Source of the DNA: Ureibacillus massiliensis 4400831 = CIP 108448 = CCUG 49529
GTDB taxonomy: Bacteria > Bacillota > Bacilli > Bacillales_A > Planococcaceae
NCBI RefSeq assembly: GCF_000772965.1
Contig: NZ_JPVQ01000001.1
Location: forward strand, 235,824 to 299,823
Reading direction: 5' to 3'
DNA: 64,000 nucleotides
Positions 1-10,808 of the stretch are shown here, piece by piece. The notes beneath the pieces are model-generated. The model made no database searches. It was not told the DNA's origin and saw nothing but the letters and a program-made list of their open reading frames with translations. Numbering within the stretch: position 1 is the stretch's first letter; each line of letters opens with the position of its first letter. Position numbers and translations under genes: made by a program.

Positions 1-1
1 C

Positions 2-28
2 ATTATGATTGAAGTACCTAAACAATAA
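2..28 (+). CDS. 3' end of an upstream coding region (partial)
   Basis: A reading frame entering from the left edge encodes IMIEVPKQ and stops at 26-28. It lies on the same strand and ahead of the 3-hydroxyacyl-CoA dehydrogenase, where related operons usually have a thiolase (acetyl-CoA acetyltransferase). Eight residues are too few to identify the family, so the thiolase idea is only inference from context. The following 159 bases hold no gene and no clear promoter. Confidence 0.35.
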   Translation: MMIEVPKQ

Positions 29-187
29 TAGATTCACAAGCAATCCTTTCACTAATCGTTTCTTAAAATACTCTGTTTATCACGACTTCAAAGTTTTCTG
101 ATGAGGAAGAGAATGATCCCTTCCTTTCGTTCGGAACCTTATGCAGTTTTATTTAACAGTGCAATTAAAATATGGGAGGTAAACGAT

Positions 188-1042
188 ATGGCAATTCAAA
201 AAGTAATGGTAATCGGTGCTGGACAAATGGGATCAGGCATTGCGCAAGTATGTGCTCAAGCAGGATATGAAGTCATCTTAAATGATATTAAACAAGAGTT
301 TCTAGATCGTGGACTAAATGGCATTACTAAAAATTTAGGTCGTGATGTGGAGAAGGGTCGTAAAACAGAAGAAGAGAAATCGTTAATTTTAAGTCGTATT
401 ACCCAATCTCTTGAAACAAAAGATGCCTTTGATGTGGATATTGTCATTGAAGCTGCAACGGAGAATATGGATATTAAACAATCCATCTTTAGAGAAATTG
501 ATGCCATTGCACCAATGCATGCAATACTTGCTACTAATACATCTTCCTTACCAATTACTGAAATTGCAGCAGTAACAGAACGCCCTGAGCAAGTAATTGG
601 AATGCATTTTATGAATCCCGTTCCGGTTATGAAGCTAGTAGAAATTATTCGAGGTCTTGCAACAACTGATGAAGTATATAAAGCAGTTGAAGAGATGACA
701 ACTTCTTTAGGAAAAACACCAGTTGAAGTAAATGATTTCCCTGGATTTATATCAAATCGAATTTTATTGCCAATGATTAATGAGGCGATTTATGCATTGT
801 ATGAAGGGGTTGCAACAAAAGAAGCAATTGATGATGTTATGAAGCTTGGAATGAATCACCCAATGGGACCACTAACGTTAGCTGATTTCATTGGTTTAGA
901 TACTTGCTTATACATTATGGAAATTCTTCATGAAGGATTAGGAGATAGTAAATATCGTCCGTGCCCGTTGCTTCGGAAGTATGTGGCGGCTGGTTGGTTG
1001 GGTCGAAAATCAGGTCGAGGCTTCTACGTCTATGACATCTAG
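188..1042 (+). CDS. hbd: 3-hydroxybutyryl-CoA dehydrogenase
   Basis: NAD(P)-dependent oxidation/reduction of (S)-3-hydroxybutyryl-CoA and acetoacetyl-CoA in short-chain beta-oxidation or butyrate metabolism; cytosolic. The 284-residue product has the usual family length (B. subtilis MmgB is similar). Residues 10-15 are the Rossmann GxGxxG (GAGQMG). The catalytic His140 sits in MHFMNPVP, and the C-terminal domain carries [19 protein letters not shown] chose ATG 188 because GGGAGG lies at 174-179; an upstream in-frame ATG at 101 has no ribosome-binding site and would add 29 non-homologous residues. It heads an acyl-CoA gene set, with the dehydrogenase gene 13 nt downstream. The paralogue name could equally be mmgB or paaH-like; the reaction class is secure. 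Confidence 0.93.
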   Translation: MAIQKVMVIGAGQMGSGIAQVCAQAGYEVILNDIKQEFLDRGLNGITKNLGRDVEKGRKTEEEKSLILSRITQSLETKDAFDVDIVIEAATENMDIKQSIFREIDAIAPMHAILATNTSSLPITEIAAVTERPEQVIGMHFMNPVPVMKLVEIIRGLATTDEVYKAVEEMTTSLGKTPVEVNDFPGFISNRILLPMINEAIYALYEGVATKEAIDDVMKLGMNHPMGPLTLADFIGLDTCLYIMEILHEGLGDSKYRPCPLLRKYVAAGWLGRKSGRGFYVYDI

Positions 1043-1055
1043 GGAGTGACTCTGT

Positions 1056-2192
1056 ATGGATTTGCAAATGACGAAAGAGCAAATCATGGTTCGAGATATG
1101 ATCCGGGATTTTGCTCAGTCGGAAATTACACCATTTATTGAAAACATGGAGCAAGGTGAGTTTCCGACACCTATCCTAAAAAAAATGGGAGATCTCGGGC
1201 TAATGGGGATGACTACACCAGAAAACTTAGGTGGAGCAGGAATGGATTTCACTTCCTATATCTTAGCAATTAATGAACTTTCAAAAGTAAGCGCTGTCGT
1301 AGCTGTTATTTTATCTGTTCATACATCTGTCGGGACAAATCCGATTCTATATTTCGGTAGTGAAGAGCAAAAGAAAAAATATATTCCGAAATTAGCAAGC
1401 GGTGAATTTTTAGGTGCCTTCTGTTTAACAGAACCAGGTGCTGGATCAGATGCGGCATCACTTAAAACACGTGCAGTAAAAGACGGCGACCATTATATTC
1501 TCAATGGTTCAAAGGTGTTTATTACAAATGGTGGAAAAGCGGATGTTTACATTGTATTTGCTTCTACCAACCCAGAAAAAGGTCCCCGTGGGATATCTGC
1601 ATTCATCGTTGAAAAAGATACACCTGGCTTAATTATCGGGAAAAATGAAGAAAAGATGGGGCTTCACGGCTCAAAAACCGTACAGCTTACCTTTGAAAAT
1701 ATGAAAATCTCAGATAGTCAGTTATTAGGTGAGGAAAATCATGGGTTCAAAATTGCTATGGCTAATTTAGAGGTTGGACGTATTGGAATTGCAGCACAAG
1801 CTCTTGGGATTGCAGAAGCTGCTTTTGAAGCAGCTGTTGACTATGCAAAGGGGCGAATTCAGTTTGGTAAGCCAATTGCCACTCAACAAGGAGTAGGCTT
1901 CAAACTGGCAGATATGGCAACTCAAATAGAGGCTGCTCGATTACTCGTCTATAAAGCCGCTGATTTAAAAACAAGAGGCCTATCCTGTGCGAAAGAGGCA
2001 TCAATGGCAAAATTATTTGCTTCAAGAACCGCCGTTAAAGTAACGACAGAGGCGATTCAAGTGTTTGGTGGGTACGGATATACAAAGGATTATCCGGTAG
2101 AGCGATTTTTCCGTGACGCAAAAATTACTGAAATCTATGAAGGTACAAGTGAAATCCAAAAGATTGTCATTAGCAAAAATTTATATAAGTAA
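1056..2192 (+). CDS. short-chain acyl-CoA dehydrogenase (first copy)
   Basis: FAD-dependent alpha,beta-dehydrogenation of acyl-CoA, passing electrons to ETF. The 378 residues show the standard three-part fold: helical N-domain, beta-domain with CLTEPGAGSDA around residues 128-138, and the C-terminal helical domain. The catalytic base is Glu362 in YEGTSE, the position used by short-chain and butyryl-CoA dehydrogenases. It starts 13 nt after hbd with GGGAG in the gap, so the two are co-transcribed. About half its residues match the next gene, suggesting an old duplication. Chain-length or branched-chain preference cannot be read from sequence; with icmF in the cluster, isobutyryl-CoA or butyryl-CoA are reasonable substrates (inference). 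It resembles B. subtilis MmgC/AcdA. Confidence 0.92.
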   Translation: MDLQMTKEQIMVRDMIRDFAQSEITPFIENMEQGEFPTPILKKMGDLGLMGMTTPENLGGAGMDFTSYILAINELSKVSAVVAVILSVHTSVGTNPILYFGSEEQKKKYIPKLASGEFLGAFCLTEPGAGSDAASLKTRAVKDGDHYILNGSKVFITNGGKADVYIVFASTNPEKGPRGISAFIVEKDTPGLIIGKNEEKMGLHGSKTVQLTFENMKISDSQLLGEENHGFKIAMANLEVGRIGIAAQALGIAEAAFEAAVDYAKGRIQFGKPIATQQGVGFKLADMATQIEAARLLVYKAADLKTRGLSCAKEASMAKLFASRTAVKVTTEAIQVFGGYGYTKDYPVERFFRDAKITEIYEGTSEIQKIVISKNLYK

Positions 2193-2291
2193 GTGTTTCA
2201 TAAAGAAAACTACGACCAAATACCAAGCATAAGTTTTTTTAAAACTTCGAACAAAGGGTTGTATATAAAAAATTACACTGGGGGTAGGAAT

Positions 2292-3431
2292 ATGAACTTT
2301 CAATTATCAGAAGAACATGAACAATTACGAGAAATGATCAGAGACTTTGCACTAAATGAAGTAGCACCAACTGCTGCAGAAAGAGATGAAAACGAAGCAT
2401 TCGATCGCAAAATTTGGGATAAAATGGCTGAACTCGGCTTAACAGGAATTCCGTGGCCAGAAGAATACGGGGGAGCGGGGTTCGACTACTTAGCTTATGC
2501 AATCGCAGTTGAAGAACTTTCCAGAGTTTGTGCATCAACAGGGGTAACGTTATCAGCACACACTTCATTAGCGGGTTGGCCACTTTATAAATTTGGCACA
2601 GAGGAACAAAAACAAACATACTTACGCCCAATGGCAGAAGGTAAAAAAATCGGTGCTTATTGTTTAACAGAACCAGGCTCAGGCAGTGATGCAGGTGGGA
2701 TGACAACAAATGCTAGACTTGAAGGTGATGAATATGTTTTAAACGGATCGAAAATTTTCATTACCAATGGTGGAGAGGCTGAAATTTATATAGTTTTTGC
2801 AGTTACTGATCCGTCCTCAAAACATAAAGGAACAAGTGCGTTTATTGTTGAATCAAGCTTCCCAGGATTTAAAGTTGGGAAAAAAGAAAAGAAAATGGGC
2901 ATTCGTTCTTCACCGACTACGGAAATTATTTTTGATAATTGTCGTGTTCCAAAAGAAAATCTACTTGGAGAAGAAGGGGAAGGCTTCATCATCGCGATGA
3001 AAACGCTAGACGGTGGTCGAAATGGAATCGCAGCACAAGCGGTAGGTATTGCTCAAGGTGCTTTAGATGCCGCTGTTGGCTATGCAAAAGAACGTGTTCA
3101 ATTTGGAAAGCCAATCGTTGCAAACCAAGGTGTGTCATTTAAATTAGCAGATATGGCGACAGCGATAGAAGCTTCTAGACTTCTTACGTATCAAGCTGCT
3201 TGGTTAGAATCAAATAATTTACCATATGGGAAGGAGTCTGCAATGGCGAAATTAATGGCAGGCGACACAGCGATGTCTGTCACAACAGATGCAGTACAAA
3301 TTTTTGGGGGCTATGGCTATACAAAAGAATATCCAGTCGAGCGCTATATGCGTGATGCCAAAATCACTCAAATATACGAGGGAACACAAGAGATTCAACG
3401 TCTTGTCATCTCCCGTATGATAACAAAATAA
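2292..3431 (+). CDS. acdA: acyl-CoA dehydrogenase (second copy)
   Basis: Second FAD acyl-CoA dehydrogenase of the operon, 379 residues. It has [13 protein letters not shown] in the middle domain and the catalytic Glu363 in YEGTQE near the C-terminus. The start is ATG 2292, placed 7 nt after a GGGGGTAGG ribosome-binding site; an upstream GTG in frame at 2193 lacks one. In B. subtilis acdA lies just upstream of rpoE-pyrG, as here, which supports the symbol, but the paralogue next door makes the exact assignment uncertain. The 99-nt gap after the first copy has no terminator, so both are probably on one transcript. The TetR gene begins only 2 nt after its stop codon. Confidence 0.88.
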   Translation: MNFQLSEEHEQLREMIRDFALNEVAPTAAERDENEAFDRKIWDKMAELGLTGIPWPEEYGGAGFDYLAYAIAVEELSRVCASTGVTLSAHTSLAGWPLYKFGTEEQKQTYLRPMAEGKKIGAYCLTEPGSGSDAGGMTTNARLEGDEYVLNGSKIFITNGGEAEIYIVFAVTDPSSKHKGTSAFIVESSFPGFKVGKKEKKMGIRSSPTTEIIFDNCRVPKENLLGEEGEGFIIAMKTLDGGRNGIAAQAVGIAQGALDAAVGYAKERVQFGKPIVANQGVSFKLADMATAIEASRLLTYQAAWLESNNLPYGKESAMAKLMAGDTAMSVTTDAVQIFGGYGYTKEYPVERYMRDAKITQIYEGTQEIQRLVISRMITK

Positions 3432-3433
3432 AA

Positions 3434-4075
3434 ATGGCTCAAAAAAATAAAATTGTCGTTCAGACATCAGTAAAAGATGAAAGTCTAATTGAATTAAGAA
3501 GGCAGCAAATTATAGGTGGGGCTGTCAAACTTTTTAAAGAAAAGGGCTTTCATCGAGCGACAACGAGAGAAATCGCAAAATCGGCTGGATTTAGTATTGG
3601 GACGTTGTATGAATACATTCGCACAAAAGAAGATGTCCTCTATTTAGTATGTGATCATATTTATGATGAAGTGAAACAGCAACTAGCGGGCATTACAACT
3701 CATTCAGGAACCCTTGGAGAATTGAAGCACGCTATTAAACAATATTTTAAATTGATTGATAGTATGATAGATGAATTTACAATCATGTATCAAGAAACAA
3801 AATCGCTTTCAAAAGAAGCGATGCATTACGTATTTGAAAAGGAATTAGGGATGGTTAGCTTCTTTGAACAAATTATTAAAAACTGTATGCCATCTGGGGG
3901 GAAGGCATTAACAGATGATGAAATCTTCCTTGTAGCAAATCAAATTGTTGTTCAAGGGCAAGCTTGGGCCTTTCGTAAGTGGACACTTCAAAAACGATAC
4001 ACGCTAGAAGAATACACTAATGCTCAAACAAAACTATTGCTTTCAGGGATGATACATCTACAAGAAGAAGAGTAA
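3434..4075 (+). CDS. TetR/AcrR-family transcriptional regulator
   Basis: 213 residues with an N-terminal TetR helix-turn-helix (about residues 22-68; GFHRATTREIAKSAGFSIGT is typical, followed by LYEYIRTKEDVL). The C-terminal half is the variable ligand-binding, dimerisation domain. ATG 3434 lies 2 nt after the acyl-CoA dehydrogenase stop without its own Shine-Dalgarno, so translation is probably coupled. TetR proteins of this context usually bind acyl-CoA esters and repress beta-oxidation genes (FadR/YsiA type); regulation of this operon and icmF is an inference from position. A hairpin follows at 4086-4129. Confidence 0.88.
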   Translation: MAQKNKIVVQTSVKDESLIELRRQQIIGGAVKLFKEKGFHRATTREIAKSAGFSIGTLYEYIRTKEDVLYLVCDHIYDEVKQQLAGITTHSGTLGELKHAIKQYFKLIDSMIDEFTIMYQETKSLSKEAMHYVFEKELGMVSFFEQIIKNCMPSGGKALTDDEIFLVANQIVVQGQAWAFRKWTLQKRYTLEEYTNAQTKLLLSGMIHLQEEE

Positions 4076-4085
4076 GAAGCTCATT

Positions 4086-4129
4086 ACACCGCTAATAAGC
4101 ATATATCTATTGCTTGTCATTAGCGGTGT
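4086..4129 (+). terminator. hairpin/terminator between TetR gene and icmF
   Basis: A perfect 11-bp stem (ACACCGCTAAT with ATTAGCGGTGT) around a 22-nt loop, followed by TTTATTC. The T run is short, so read-through into icmF is possible. Confidence 0.6.
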
Positions 4130-4245
4130 TTATTCATAACAGGTACTAATGATGCACGCGACATTGAATCTGTATGCAAATGTTGATTCTGACACAACTC
4201 ACAAAGGAATTGCACAATGTTTACGTTAAGAAAGGGGTAAGACGT

Positions 4246-7200
4246 ATGGTGAAATTAGAGAAAGAACAAGCAGAACTAGGGGTATATCGTCCAAAACATC
4301 ATGTTCGGTTTGTAACTGCTTCGAGCTTGTTTGATGGGCATGATGTATCCGTTAATATTATGAGAAGAATTTTACAAGCAAGTGGCGCAGAGGTGATACA
4401 CCTTGGTCATAACCGTTCTGTAGAAGAGGTTGTGAATACAGCAATACAGGAGGATGCACAAGGCATTGCAGTTTCATCTTATCAAGGTGGTCATATGGAA
4501 TACTTTAAATATATGTATGACCTGCTCCAACAAAAGGGAGCACCCCATATTAAAATATATGGCGGTGGTGGCGGAGTAATTCTGCCACGAGAGATTAAAG
4601 AGCTCCATGAATACGGAATCGCTGGCATTTTCTCACCGGAAGATGGCATGAAATTAGGTCTTCAAGGAATGATTAATAAACAGATTGAAGGAGCAGATTT
4701 TTCAACATTAACAGGGAATTATTTGGAGCTTCTAAATGAGCTTTCGACAGAGAGACCAGAAATTGTAGCAAACTTAATTACAGCAGCTGAAATCGGTGGT
4801 TCTGAAGAAATCGCTCAGCTCATAATCGAAGCGAAAAAAATAGCACAAAAAACACCGGTTATCGGTATTACTGGTACAGGTGGTGCAGGAAAATCATCCT
4901 TAACTGATGAATTGATTCTTCGGTTCCTACGAGAGTTCCCTGATAAGAAGGTTGCTATTATTTCAGTTGATCCAACAAAGCAAAAAACGGGTGGCGCCTT
5001 ACTTGGTGACCGCATACGTATGAATGCCATATTCAATGATCGGGTTTATATGCGCAGTCTTGCCACGAGAGGGTCAAGAACAGAATTATCCGACTCTATC
5101 GGCGATGTGCTAACGATTGTTAAAGCGGCAGGATATGACCTAATCATTGTTGAAACGAGTGGTATTGGTCAAGGGGATGCAGAAATTACAAAATATACAG
5201 ATCTTTCAATGTATGTGATGACGAGCGAATTCGGTGCACCAACGCAGCTTGAAAAGATCGATATGATTGATTATGCAGATTTGATCGTTATAAATAAATT
5301 TGAGAAAAAAGGTTCTGAAGATGCCCTTAGACAGGTACAAAAGCAATACCAAAGATCCCACGGCTTATGGAATGAAAGCTTAGATCGTATGCCCGTTTAC
5401 GGTACGATTGCAAGTCAATTTAATGATAAAGGAACGAATGCATTATTTGCTGCCCTTATTTCGAAGATAAATGAAAAGCTCCAATACAATTGGCAAACTT
5501 CCTTTGACCAGTTTGTGAAAACACAAAAACAAGACGTAATTATTCCAAATAACCGAAGATACTATTTAAGAGAAATTGCTGAAACGGTTCGCAATTACCA
5601 TAAGCACGCAGCACAACAAGTAGAGCTTGCTCGAAAGCTATATCAATTAGAAGGTACGATTGAAACGGTCCGTACACAAACACCAGATGCCGATGCTTTA
5701 TTAGCTTCATTGACATCATTAGCAGAAGGTGTGAAAAGCCAACTAACTCAGCAATCGATCCGCATTATCGAAAACTGGGAAAAATTAAAGGAAGCCTATT
5801 CAGGTGATGAATTTGTTACAAAAGTACGGGATAAAGAAATACGAACAATCCTAACAACAACTTCTTTATCTGGTACAAAGATTCCTAAAATTTCATTACC
5901 AAAGTTTAAAGATTATGGTGAAATTCTACGATGGGTATATGCAGAAAATGTACCTGGCGAGTTTCCATATACAGCTGGTGTATTTCCATTCAAACGTGAA
6001 GGGGAAGATCCAAAGCGCCAATTTGCAGGGGAGGGTACACCAGAACGAACAAATAAACGATTCCATTATCTATCTAAGGATGACGATGCAAAACGGCTTT
6101 CAACTGCCTTTGATTCTGTAACATTGTACGGCGAAGACCCAGATTACAGACCGGATATTTACGGAAAAGTTGGGGAGTCTGGTGTTAGTGTTTGTACGTT
6201 AGAGGATATGAAAAAGCTCTATGATGGATTCGACTTATGTGCACCTAGTACTTCCGTTTCAATGACTATTAATGGTCCAGCACCTATTATATTAGCGATG
6301 TTCCTAAATACAGCGATTGATCAGCAAGTACGCCAAAAAGAACAAGAGCTTGGTAGACCGCTTTCGTTGGATGAATTTACAGAAGTGCGGGAAAAAACAT
6401 TGCAGGTTGTGCGCGGGACAGTACAGGCGGATATTTTAAAAGAAGATCAAGGACAAAATACTTGTATCTTCTCTACGGAATTTGCACTTCGTATGATGGG
6501 AGACATTCAACAATACTTCATTGATCATAAAGTAAGAAATTATTATTCAGTATCGATTTCTGGCTATCATATTGCAGAAGCTGGTGCTAATCCAATATCT
6601 CAGCTTGCATTTACACTTGCAAATGGTTTCACATATGTTGAGTATTATTTAAGTCGAGGTATGAATATTGATGACTTTGCACCAAATCTTTCATTCTTCT
6701 TCTCTAATGGGCTAGATCCTGAGTATACAGTAATTGGTCGAGTAGCTCGTCGTATTTGGTCAATTGTCATGCGCGATAAATACGGAGCAAATGAACGGTC
6801 TCAAAAATTGAAATATCATATCCAAACTTCTGGACGCTCCCTTCATGCACAAGAGATGGATTTCAATGATATACGCACTACTCTACAAGCTTTGATGGCA
6901 TTGCAAGATAATTGCAATTCATTGCATACAAATGCTTATGATGAAGCGATCACAACACCAACGGAAGAATCGGTTCGCCGTGCGATGGCAATCCAGCTTA
7001 TTATTACGAAGGAACATGGTTTATCGAAAAATGAAAATCCAATGCAAGGTGCCTTTATTATTGAAGAGCTTACAGACTTAGTAGAACAAGCAGTGTTGGA
7101 CGAATTTGAACGGATTAATGATCGTGGTGGCGTATTAGGCGCGATGGAAACTCAATATCAGCGCGGGAAAATTCAAGAAGAATCCATGTATTACGAGCAA

Positions 7201-7518
7201 TTAAAGCATACTGGACAATTACCGATTATTGGCGTCAATACCTACTTGAATCCGAATCCGAAAACAGAAGAAGAGATAAATTCATTACAAGTGGCACGTG
7301 CTTCGAAAGAAGAAAAGGAGCTTCAAATTCATAATTTAAGAGATTTCCAAAAAACACATGAAGGTAAATGCGAAGAAGCCTTGAACAAATTAAAAGAAGT
7401 AGCACTGTCCGGTGGAAATATATTTGCACAATTAATGGAAACAGTGAGAGTAGCAAGTCTAGGACAAATTACAAAAGCTTTATATGAGGTTGGCGGAAAA
7501 TATAGAAGAAATATGTAA
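4246..7518 (+). CDS. icmF: fused isobutyryl-CoA mutase IcmF
   Basis: Coenzyme B12-dependent isomerisation of isobutyryl-CoA to n-butyryl-CoA, with its G-protein chaperone built in. The 1090-residue length is that of IcmF. Order of domains: B12-binding domain (about residues 10-145, with DGHDVS and the glycine-rich GGGGGVI), MeaI-type GTPase domain with Walker A GTGGAGKS near residue 210 and [11 protein letters not shown], a linker, then the mutase barrel (about 560-1050) with ICMF-type substrate motifs. ATG 4246 follows AAAGGGG at 4231-4237; an upstream in-frame ATG at 4174 has no ribosome-binding site. With the dehydrogenases upstream it links valine-derived and straight C4 acyl-CoAs. The separate GTPase-less mutase MutA/B is ruled out by the N-terminal fusion. 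Confidence 0.96.
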   Translation: MVKLEKEQAELGVYRPKHHVRFVTASSLFDGHDVSVNIMRRILQASGAEVIHLGHNRSVEEVVNTAIQEDAQGIAVSSYQGGHMEYFKYMYDLLQQKGAPHIKIYGGGGGVILPREIKELHEYGIAGIFSPEDGMKLGLQGMINKQIEGADFSTLTGNYLELLNELSTERPEIVANLITAAEIGGSEEIAQLIIEAKKIAQKTPVIGITGTGGAGKSSLTDELILRFLREFPDKKVAIISVDPTKQKTGGALLGDRIRMNAIFNDRVYMRSLATRGSRTELSDSIGDVLTIVKAAGYDLIIVETSGIGQGDAEITKYTDLSMYVMTSEFGAPTQLEKIDMIDYADLIVINKFEKKGSEDALRQVQKQYQRSHGLWNESLDRMPVYGTIASQFNDKGTNALFAALISKINEKLQYNWQTSFDQFVKTQKQDVIIPNNRRYYLREIAETVRNYHKHAAQQVELARKLYQLEGTIETVRTQTPDADALLASLTSLAEGVKSQLTQQSIRIIENWEKLKEAYSGDEFVTKVRDKEIRTILTTTSLSGTKIPKISLPKFKDYGEILRWVYAENVPGEFPYTAGVFPFKREGEDPKRQFAGEGTPERTNKRFHYLSKDDDAKRLSTAFDSVTLYGEDPDYRPDIYGKVGESGVSVCTLEDMKKLYDGFDLCAPSTSVSMTINGPAPIILAMFLNTAIDQQVRQKEQELGRPLSLDEFTEVREKTLQVVRGTVQADILKEDQGQNTCIFSTEFALRMMGDIQQYFIDHKVRNYYSVSISGYHIAEAGANPISQLAFTLANGFTYVEYYLSRGMNIDDFAPNLSFFFSNGLDPEYTVIGRVARRIWSIVMRDKYGANERSQKLKYHIQTSGRSLHAQEMDFNDIRTTLQALMALQDNCNSLHTNAYDEAITTPTEESVRRAMAIQLIITKEHGLSKNENPMQGAFIIEELTDLVEQAVLDEFERINDRGGVLGAMETQYQRGKIQEESMYYEQLKHTGQLPIIGVNTYLNPNPKTEEEINSLQVARASKEEKELQIHNLRDFQKTHEGKCEEALNKLKEVALSGGNIFAQLMETVRVASLGQITKALYEVGGKYRRNM

Positions 7519-7611
7519 TAAATAAAAGTAGTCTAACGGTGTGTTGTTATTACTATGATAAATACAAAGATATAATTATCTTATAGTAATATTAAAGGCA
7601 GGCTATAGCTT

Positions 7612-7737
7612 TTGAAACCAATTTTTCACAAGATCACAGTACTTGCATCTATCATTGCCGCCTTTCTTCTGTATAATAGTGGAATGGGTGCTATTCCTTT
7701 ATATATTACCTGTATATTTTTTTCATTTTTGGAATAG
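7612..7737 (+). CDS. possible small hydrophobic protein
   Basis: A TTG-started frame of 41 codons begins 6 nt after AAGGCAGG and stops at 7735-7737. The product starts MKPIFHKITVLASII and is strongly hydrophobic, enough for one or two membrane segments. It sits in the otherwise empty 343-nt gap between icmF and rpoE. I do not recognise a family. The ribosome-binding site and continuous hydrophobicity favour a real gene; the TTG start and length keep it uncertain. The rest of the gap (7738-7860) is AT-rich with no clear promoter or terminator. Confidence 0.4.
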   Translation: MKPIFHKITVLASIIAAFLLYNSGMGAIPLYITCIFFSFLE

Positions 7738-7870
7738 TAGCGATATATAAAATAAAAAACAATAAATCAAACTAGCATAGTATATGATACTTTGTATATA
7801 ATGGGTATTATTGTTAAGATTACTTTAGCGAAGCTTAAATGTAATGTATTAGAGAAAGGACGTGCACGAA

Positions 7871-8470
7871 TTGAACCTTCGTGAAATGACAAAAGAACAA
7901 TTAGCAGAGGAATCGTTAATTGACCTAGCATATGCACTGTTAGAAGAAAAAAAATCACCTATCCCGTTTACGGATTTATTAAAAGAAATTCAAAACTTAA
8001 ATGGTGCTTCTGATGAAGAAATCCAAAAATATTTAGTACAATTTTACACAGATATGAACATTGATGGTCGTTTTTTACTTAATCAGGAAACTCAATGGGG
8101 TCTTCGTGAATGGTACAAAGTGGAGACTATCGAAGAAGAAACAGCACCAACAGTTAAATCACGTAAGAAAAAATCAAAATCTGCTCTTCTTGATGATGAA
8201 GAAGAAATCGAAATTGATGAAGACGATTTAGTATTCGAGGAAGACTTCGAAGAGTTTGTTGAGGAAGAGATAGCTGACGATGATGAAGAAGAAATCGATG
8301 ATGAGGATATCGATTTCGATGAAGACATAGATGCAATAGACTCTGACGTGGATGTTGAAGTCGATGTAGATGAAGAAATCGACGATGATTTAATCGATGA
8401 CGAAGAAGCATTTATCATTGATGATGAAGAAGAGGAACTAGATGAAGAAGATGTAGAGGAAGAAGAATAA
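7871..8470 (+). CDS. rpoE: RNA polymerase delta subunit
   Basis: Delta factor of Gram-positive RNA polymerase, which speeds enzyme recycling and lowers open-complex stability. About 199 residues: a folded N-terminal HARE-HTH domain (to about residue 85, containing TDMNIDGRFLL and WGLREWY) followed by a basic KSRKKKSK stretch and a long disordered tail made almost only of Asp and Glu. TTG 7871 lies 10 nt after AAAGGA at 7855-7860 and gives the expected N-terminus MNLREMTKEQ; GTG 7862 in frame is only one base from that site and is less likely. Long reading frames on the other strand here are by-products of the GAY/GAR codon tail. Its position ahead of pyrG is conserved in Bacillales. Confidence 0.93.
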   Translation: MNLREMTKEQLAEESLIDLAYALLEEKKSPIPFTDLLKEIQNLNGASDEEIQKYLVQFYTDMNIDGRFLLNQETQWGLREWYKVETIEEETAPTVKSRKKKSKSALLDDEEEIEIDEDDLVFEEDFEEFVEEEIADDDEEEIDDEDIDFDEDIDAIDSDVDVEVDVDEEIDDDLIDDEEAFIIDDEEEELDEEDVEEEE

Positions 8471-8537
8471 ATTATTTTGAACCTTGCGCTTTATATCGGT
8501 AATTTCAAGTTTTGTCACTTTTTCATTCTGAAATGAC

Positions 8538-8580
8538 TTGACTTCTTTATATGATACGTTTAATCTTTTACTTGGGCTCC
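8538..8580 (+). promoter_or_regulatory. pyrG promoter with GGG initiation site
   Basis: TTGACT (8538-8543), 17-bp spacer, TAATCT (8561-8566), then seven bases to GGGCTCC beginning at 8574. This start sequence is that of B. subtilis pyrG, where CTP shortage causes reiterative G addition at the transcript 5' end. Seen: the promoter elements and GGGCTCC. Known: the B. subtilis mechanism. Inferred: that it works here. Confidence 0.85.
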
Positions 8581-8610
8581 ATTAGAAATGGAGATTGGCC
8601 GTGATTATTC

Positions 8611-8648
8611 AAAGCTCCCCCTGCAACATATGCAGGAGGAGCTTTTTT
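8611..8648 (+). terminator. pyrG leader attenuator
   Basis: AGCTCCCCCTGC (8613-8624) pairs with GCAGGAGGAGCT (8632-8643) with one mismatch, followed by six T. The 5' arm holds CUCCCCC, complementary to the poly-G end made when CTP is scarce; pairing would break the terminator and let pyrG be transcribed. It lies 37 nt after the predicted transcript start. Confidence 0.85.
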
Positions 8649-9045
8649 GTTTTTTAGCTCGGTAATATTTTATTTGTTGATGAAAGTTGATAGTCGTAAA
8701 ATGCTAAGGTGAAGTAACGAATACGCGTCCGACTAAGTTAATTTTGGAAACGAAAATCAACAATATAGTAAGTTTCAGAGCTTTATTTATAAAAGCAAGG
8801 TATCACAACTTCGTATCAAAAATACTTGTACATAGTGCTGTGTACCTTGTGCAAGATAATAAATACACTTATTGTAAAGTGCGCCAAAAACCCTTCCAAT
8901 CACATCAATGAAAAAATAAAAGAAAAGTAAATAGTGATTCATTGTATAGCTATGAAAAACTCGTGGAAGGTTGCTTATATAAAAGCACGACTCGAGGAAC
9001 TCAAGGCTTTTCTTATTTTTTAAACGTATAAGAGGAGGATAACAA
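8649..9045 (+). other. pyrG leader beyond the attenuator
   Basis: About 400 nt between the attenuator and the pyrG start with no gene. It is AT-rich, with a weak possible hairpin near 8982-9013 (AAAAGC ... GCTTTT) just before the AGAGGAGG ribosome-binding site. No second convincing promoter was seen. Confidence 0.5.
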
Positions 9046-10647
9046 ATGACAAAGTATATTTTCGTAACAGGTGGAGTAGTTTCATCACTAGGGAAGGGAA
9101 TTGTAGCATCTTCTCTTGGAAGACTATTAAAAAATAGAGGACTACAAGTAACGATTCAAAAATTTGATCCATACTTAAACATTGACCCAGGTACAATGAG
9201 TCCATATCAACACGGTGAAGTTTTCGTAACAGATGATGGTGCAGAGGCTGACTTAGACTTAGGTCACTATGAACGTTTCATCGATATTAATTTAGGTAAG
9301 CACTCGACAGTAACTTCTGGACGTGTATACCAATCGGTTCTTGCAAAAGAACGTCGTGGTGATTACAACGGTAAAACGGTACAAGTTATTCCTCATGTAA
9401 CAAATGAAATTAAAGACCGTATTCAACGCGCAGGCCGTGAAACAAACGCAGATATCGTTATTACAGAGGTAGGCGGTACTGTTGGTGATATCGAGTCTTT
9501 ACCATTCTTAGAGGCGATTCGCCAAATGAAATCCGACCTTGGCCATAACAATGTTATGTATGTTCACTGTACTTTAATTCCGTACATTGCAGCTGCTGGG
9601 GAATTAAAAACAAAACCAACTCAACATTCAGTGAAGGAATTACGTTCACTTGGAATTCAACCAAACATTATTGTAGTTCGTACAGAGCACCCTGTTTCTC
9701 AAGAAATGAAAGAGAAGTTAGCTTTATTCTGTGATGTAACGCCTCGAGATATTATTGAGTCCCGTGATGCAAATTATTTATACGAGATTCCTCTAAACCT
9801 TCATGCTCAAGATTTTGATGATATCGTTTTAGAACACTTCCGCATTGAAGCACCAGAAGCGAATATGGAAGAATGGAAAGAGCTTGTTGATAAAGTTGCC
9901 AATTTAAAACATAAAACACGCATTGCTCTTGTTGGGAAATATGTAGAGCTACAAGATGCGTACATTTCAGTTGTAGAAGCATTGAAACATGCTGGCTATG
10001 TTTATAATTCTGATATCGAAGTTGACTGGATCAATGCTGAAGATGTAACAGAAGAAAATGTTCATGAGTTATTAAATACTGCAGACGGGATACTTATTCC
10101 AGGTGGATTCGGAGACCGTGGTATCGAGGGGAAAATCTCAGCAATTAAATATGCCCGTGAAAATGATGTGCCATTATTAGGGATTTGTTTAGGTATGCAA
10201 CTTGCATCTATCGAATTTGCTCGTAACGTATTAGGTCTAAAAGGGGCACATACTACTGAGATTGATAAAGAAACACCATACCCAATTATCGACTTCTTAC
10301 CAGATCAAAGTGATGACATCGATTTAGGTGGTACATTACGTTTAGGACTATATCCTTGTAAATTAAAAGAAGGCTCTCGTGCGATGGAAGCTTATAATGA
10401 CGAACTAGTATACGAACGTCACCGTCATCGTTATGAATTCAATAATGAATTCCGTGAAGCAATGGAAGCTGAAGGTCTTGTATTCTCAGGGACAAGCCCA
10501 GATAATAAACTAGTTGAAATTATCGAATTACCAGAGAAAAAATTCTTCGTGGCATGTCAATTCCACCCAGAATTTGTATCTCGTCCACAACGCCCGCAAC
10601 CATTATTCCGTGAGTTCGTTGGCGCAGCATTTAATAATAAAAAATAA
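9046..10647 (+). CDS. pyrG: CTP synthase
   Basis: ATP-dependent amination of UTP to CTP using glutamine. 533 residues, normal length. The N-terminal synthetase domain (1-265) begins [19 protein letters not shown] with the P-loop. The class I glutamine amidotransferase domain has catalytic Cys381 in GICLGMQ and the His/Glu pair in CQFHPEF near residue 506. ATG 9046 follows AGAGGAGG with good spacing. Transcription is predicted to be attenuated by the G-tract leader upstream. A bidirectional terminator at 10701-10746 separates it from the convergent DUF2529 gene. Confidence 0.98.
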   Translation: MTKYIFVTGGVVSSLGKGIVASSLGRLLKNRGLQVTIQKFDPYLNIDPGTMSPYQHGEVFVTDDGAEADLDLGHYERFIDINLGKHSTVTSGRVYQSVLAKERRGDYNGKTVQVIPHVTNEIKDRIQRAGRETNADIVITEVGGTVGDIESLPFLEAIRQMKSDLGHNNVMYVHCTLIPYIAAAGELKTKPTQHSVKELRSLGIQPNIIVVRTEHPVSQEMKEKLALFCDVTPRDIIESRDANYLYEIPLNLHAQDFDDIVLEHFRIEAPEANMEEWKELVDKVANLKHKTRIALVGKYVELQDAYISVVEALKHAGYVYNSDIEVDWINAEDVTEENVHELLNTADGILIPGGFGDRGIEGKISAIKYARENDVPLLGICLGMQLASIEFARNVLGLKGAHTTEIDKETPYPIIDFLPDQSDDIDLGGTLRLGLYPCKLKEGSRAMEAYNDELVYERHRHRYEFNNEFREAMEAEGLVFSGTSPDNKLVEIIELPEKKFFVACQFHPEFVSRPQRPQPLFREFVGAAFNNKK

Positions 10648-10700
10648 AATCTCTCTTTTTAGTAAAAGGGAATCTTTAAATTCTCAATGATTGAAACGAA

Positions 10701-10746
10701 AAAAGGCTATTTTCCAAACCATTCAGTTTGGAGAGTAGCCTTTTTA
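10701..10746 (+). terminator. terminator after pyrG
   Basis: AGGCTATTTTCCAAAC and GTTTGGAGAGTAGCCT form a long stem with a 6-nt loop, A-rich before and five T after, so it can serve both pyrG and the convergent gene at 10809-11342. Confidence 0.88.
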
Positions 10747-10808
10747 TAATATTTAATCTAGATTTAATTTTAATTGTTTAAAATAGATAAAATTGAATTC
10801 AAAAAGAA

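Noticed and set aside
8092..8418. Ser-rich and His/Arg-rich minus-strand frames across rpoE
   Set aside because: Mirror of the Asp/Glu codons of the delta-subunit tail.
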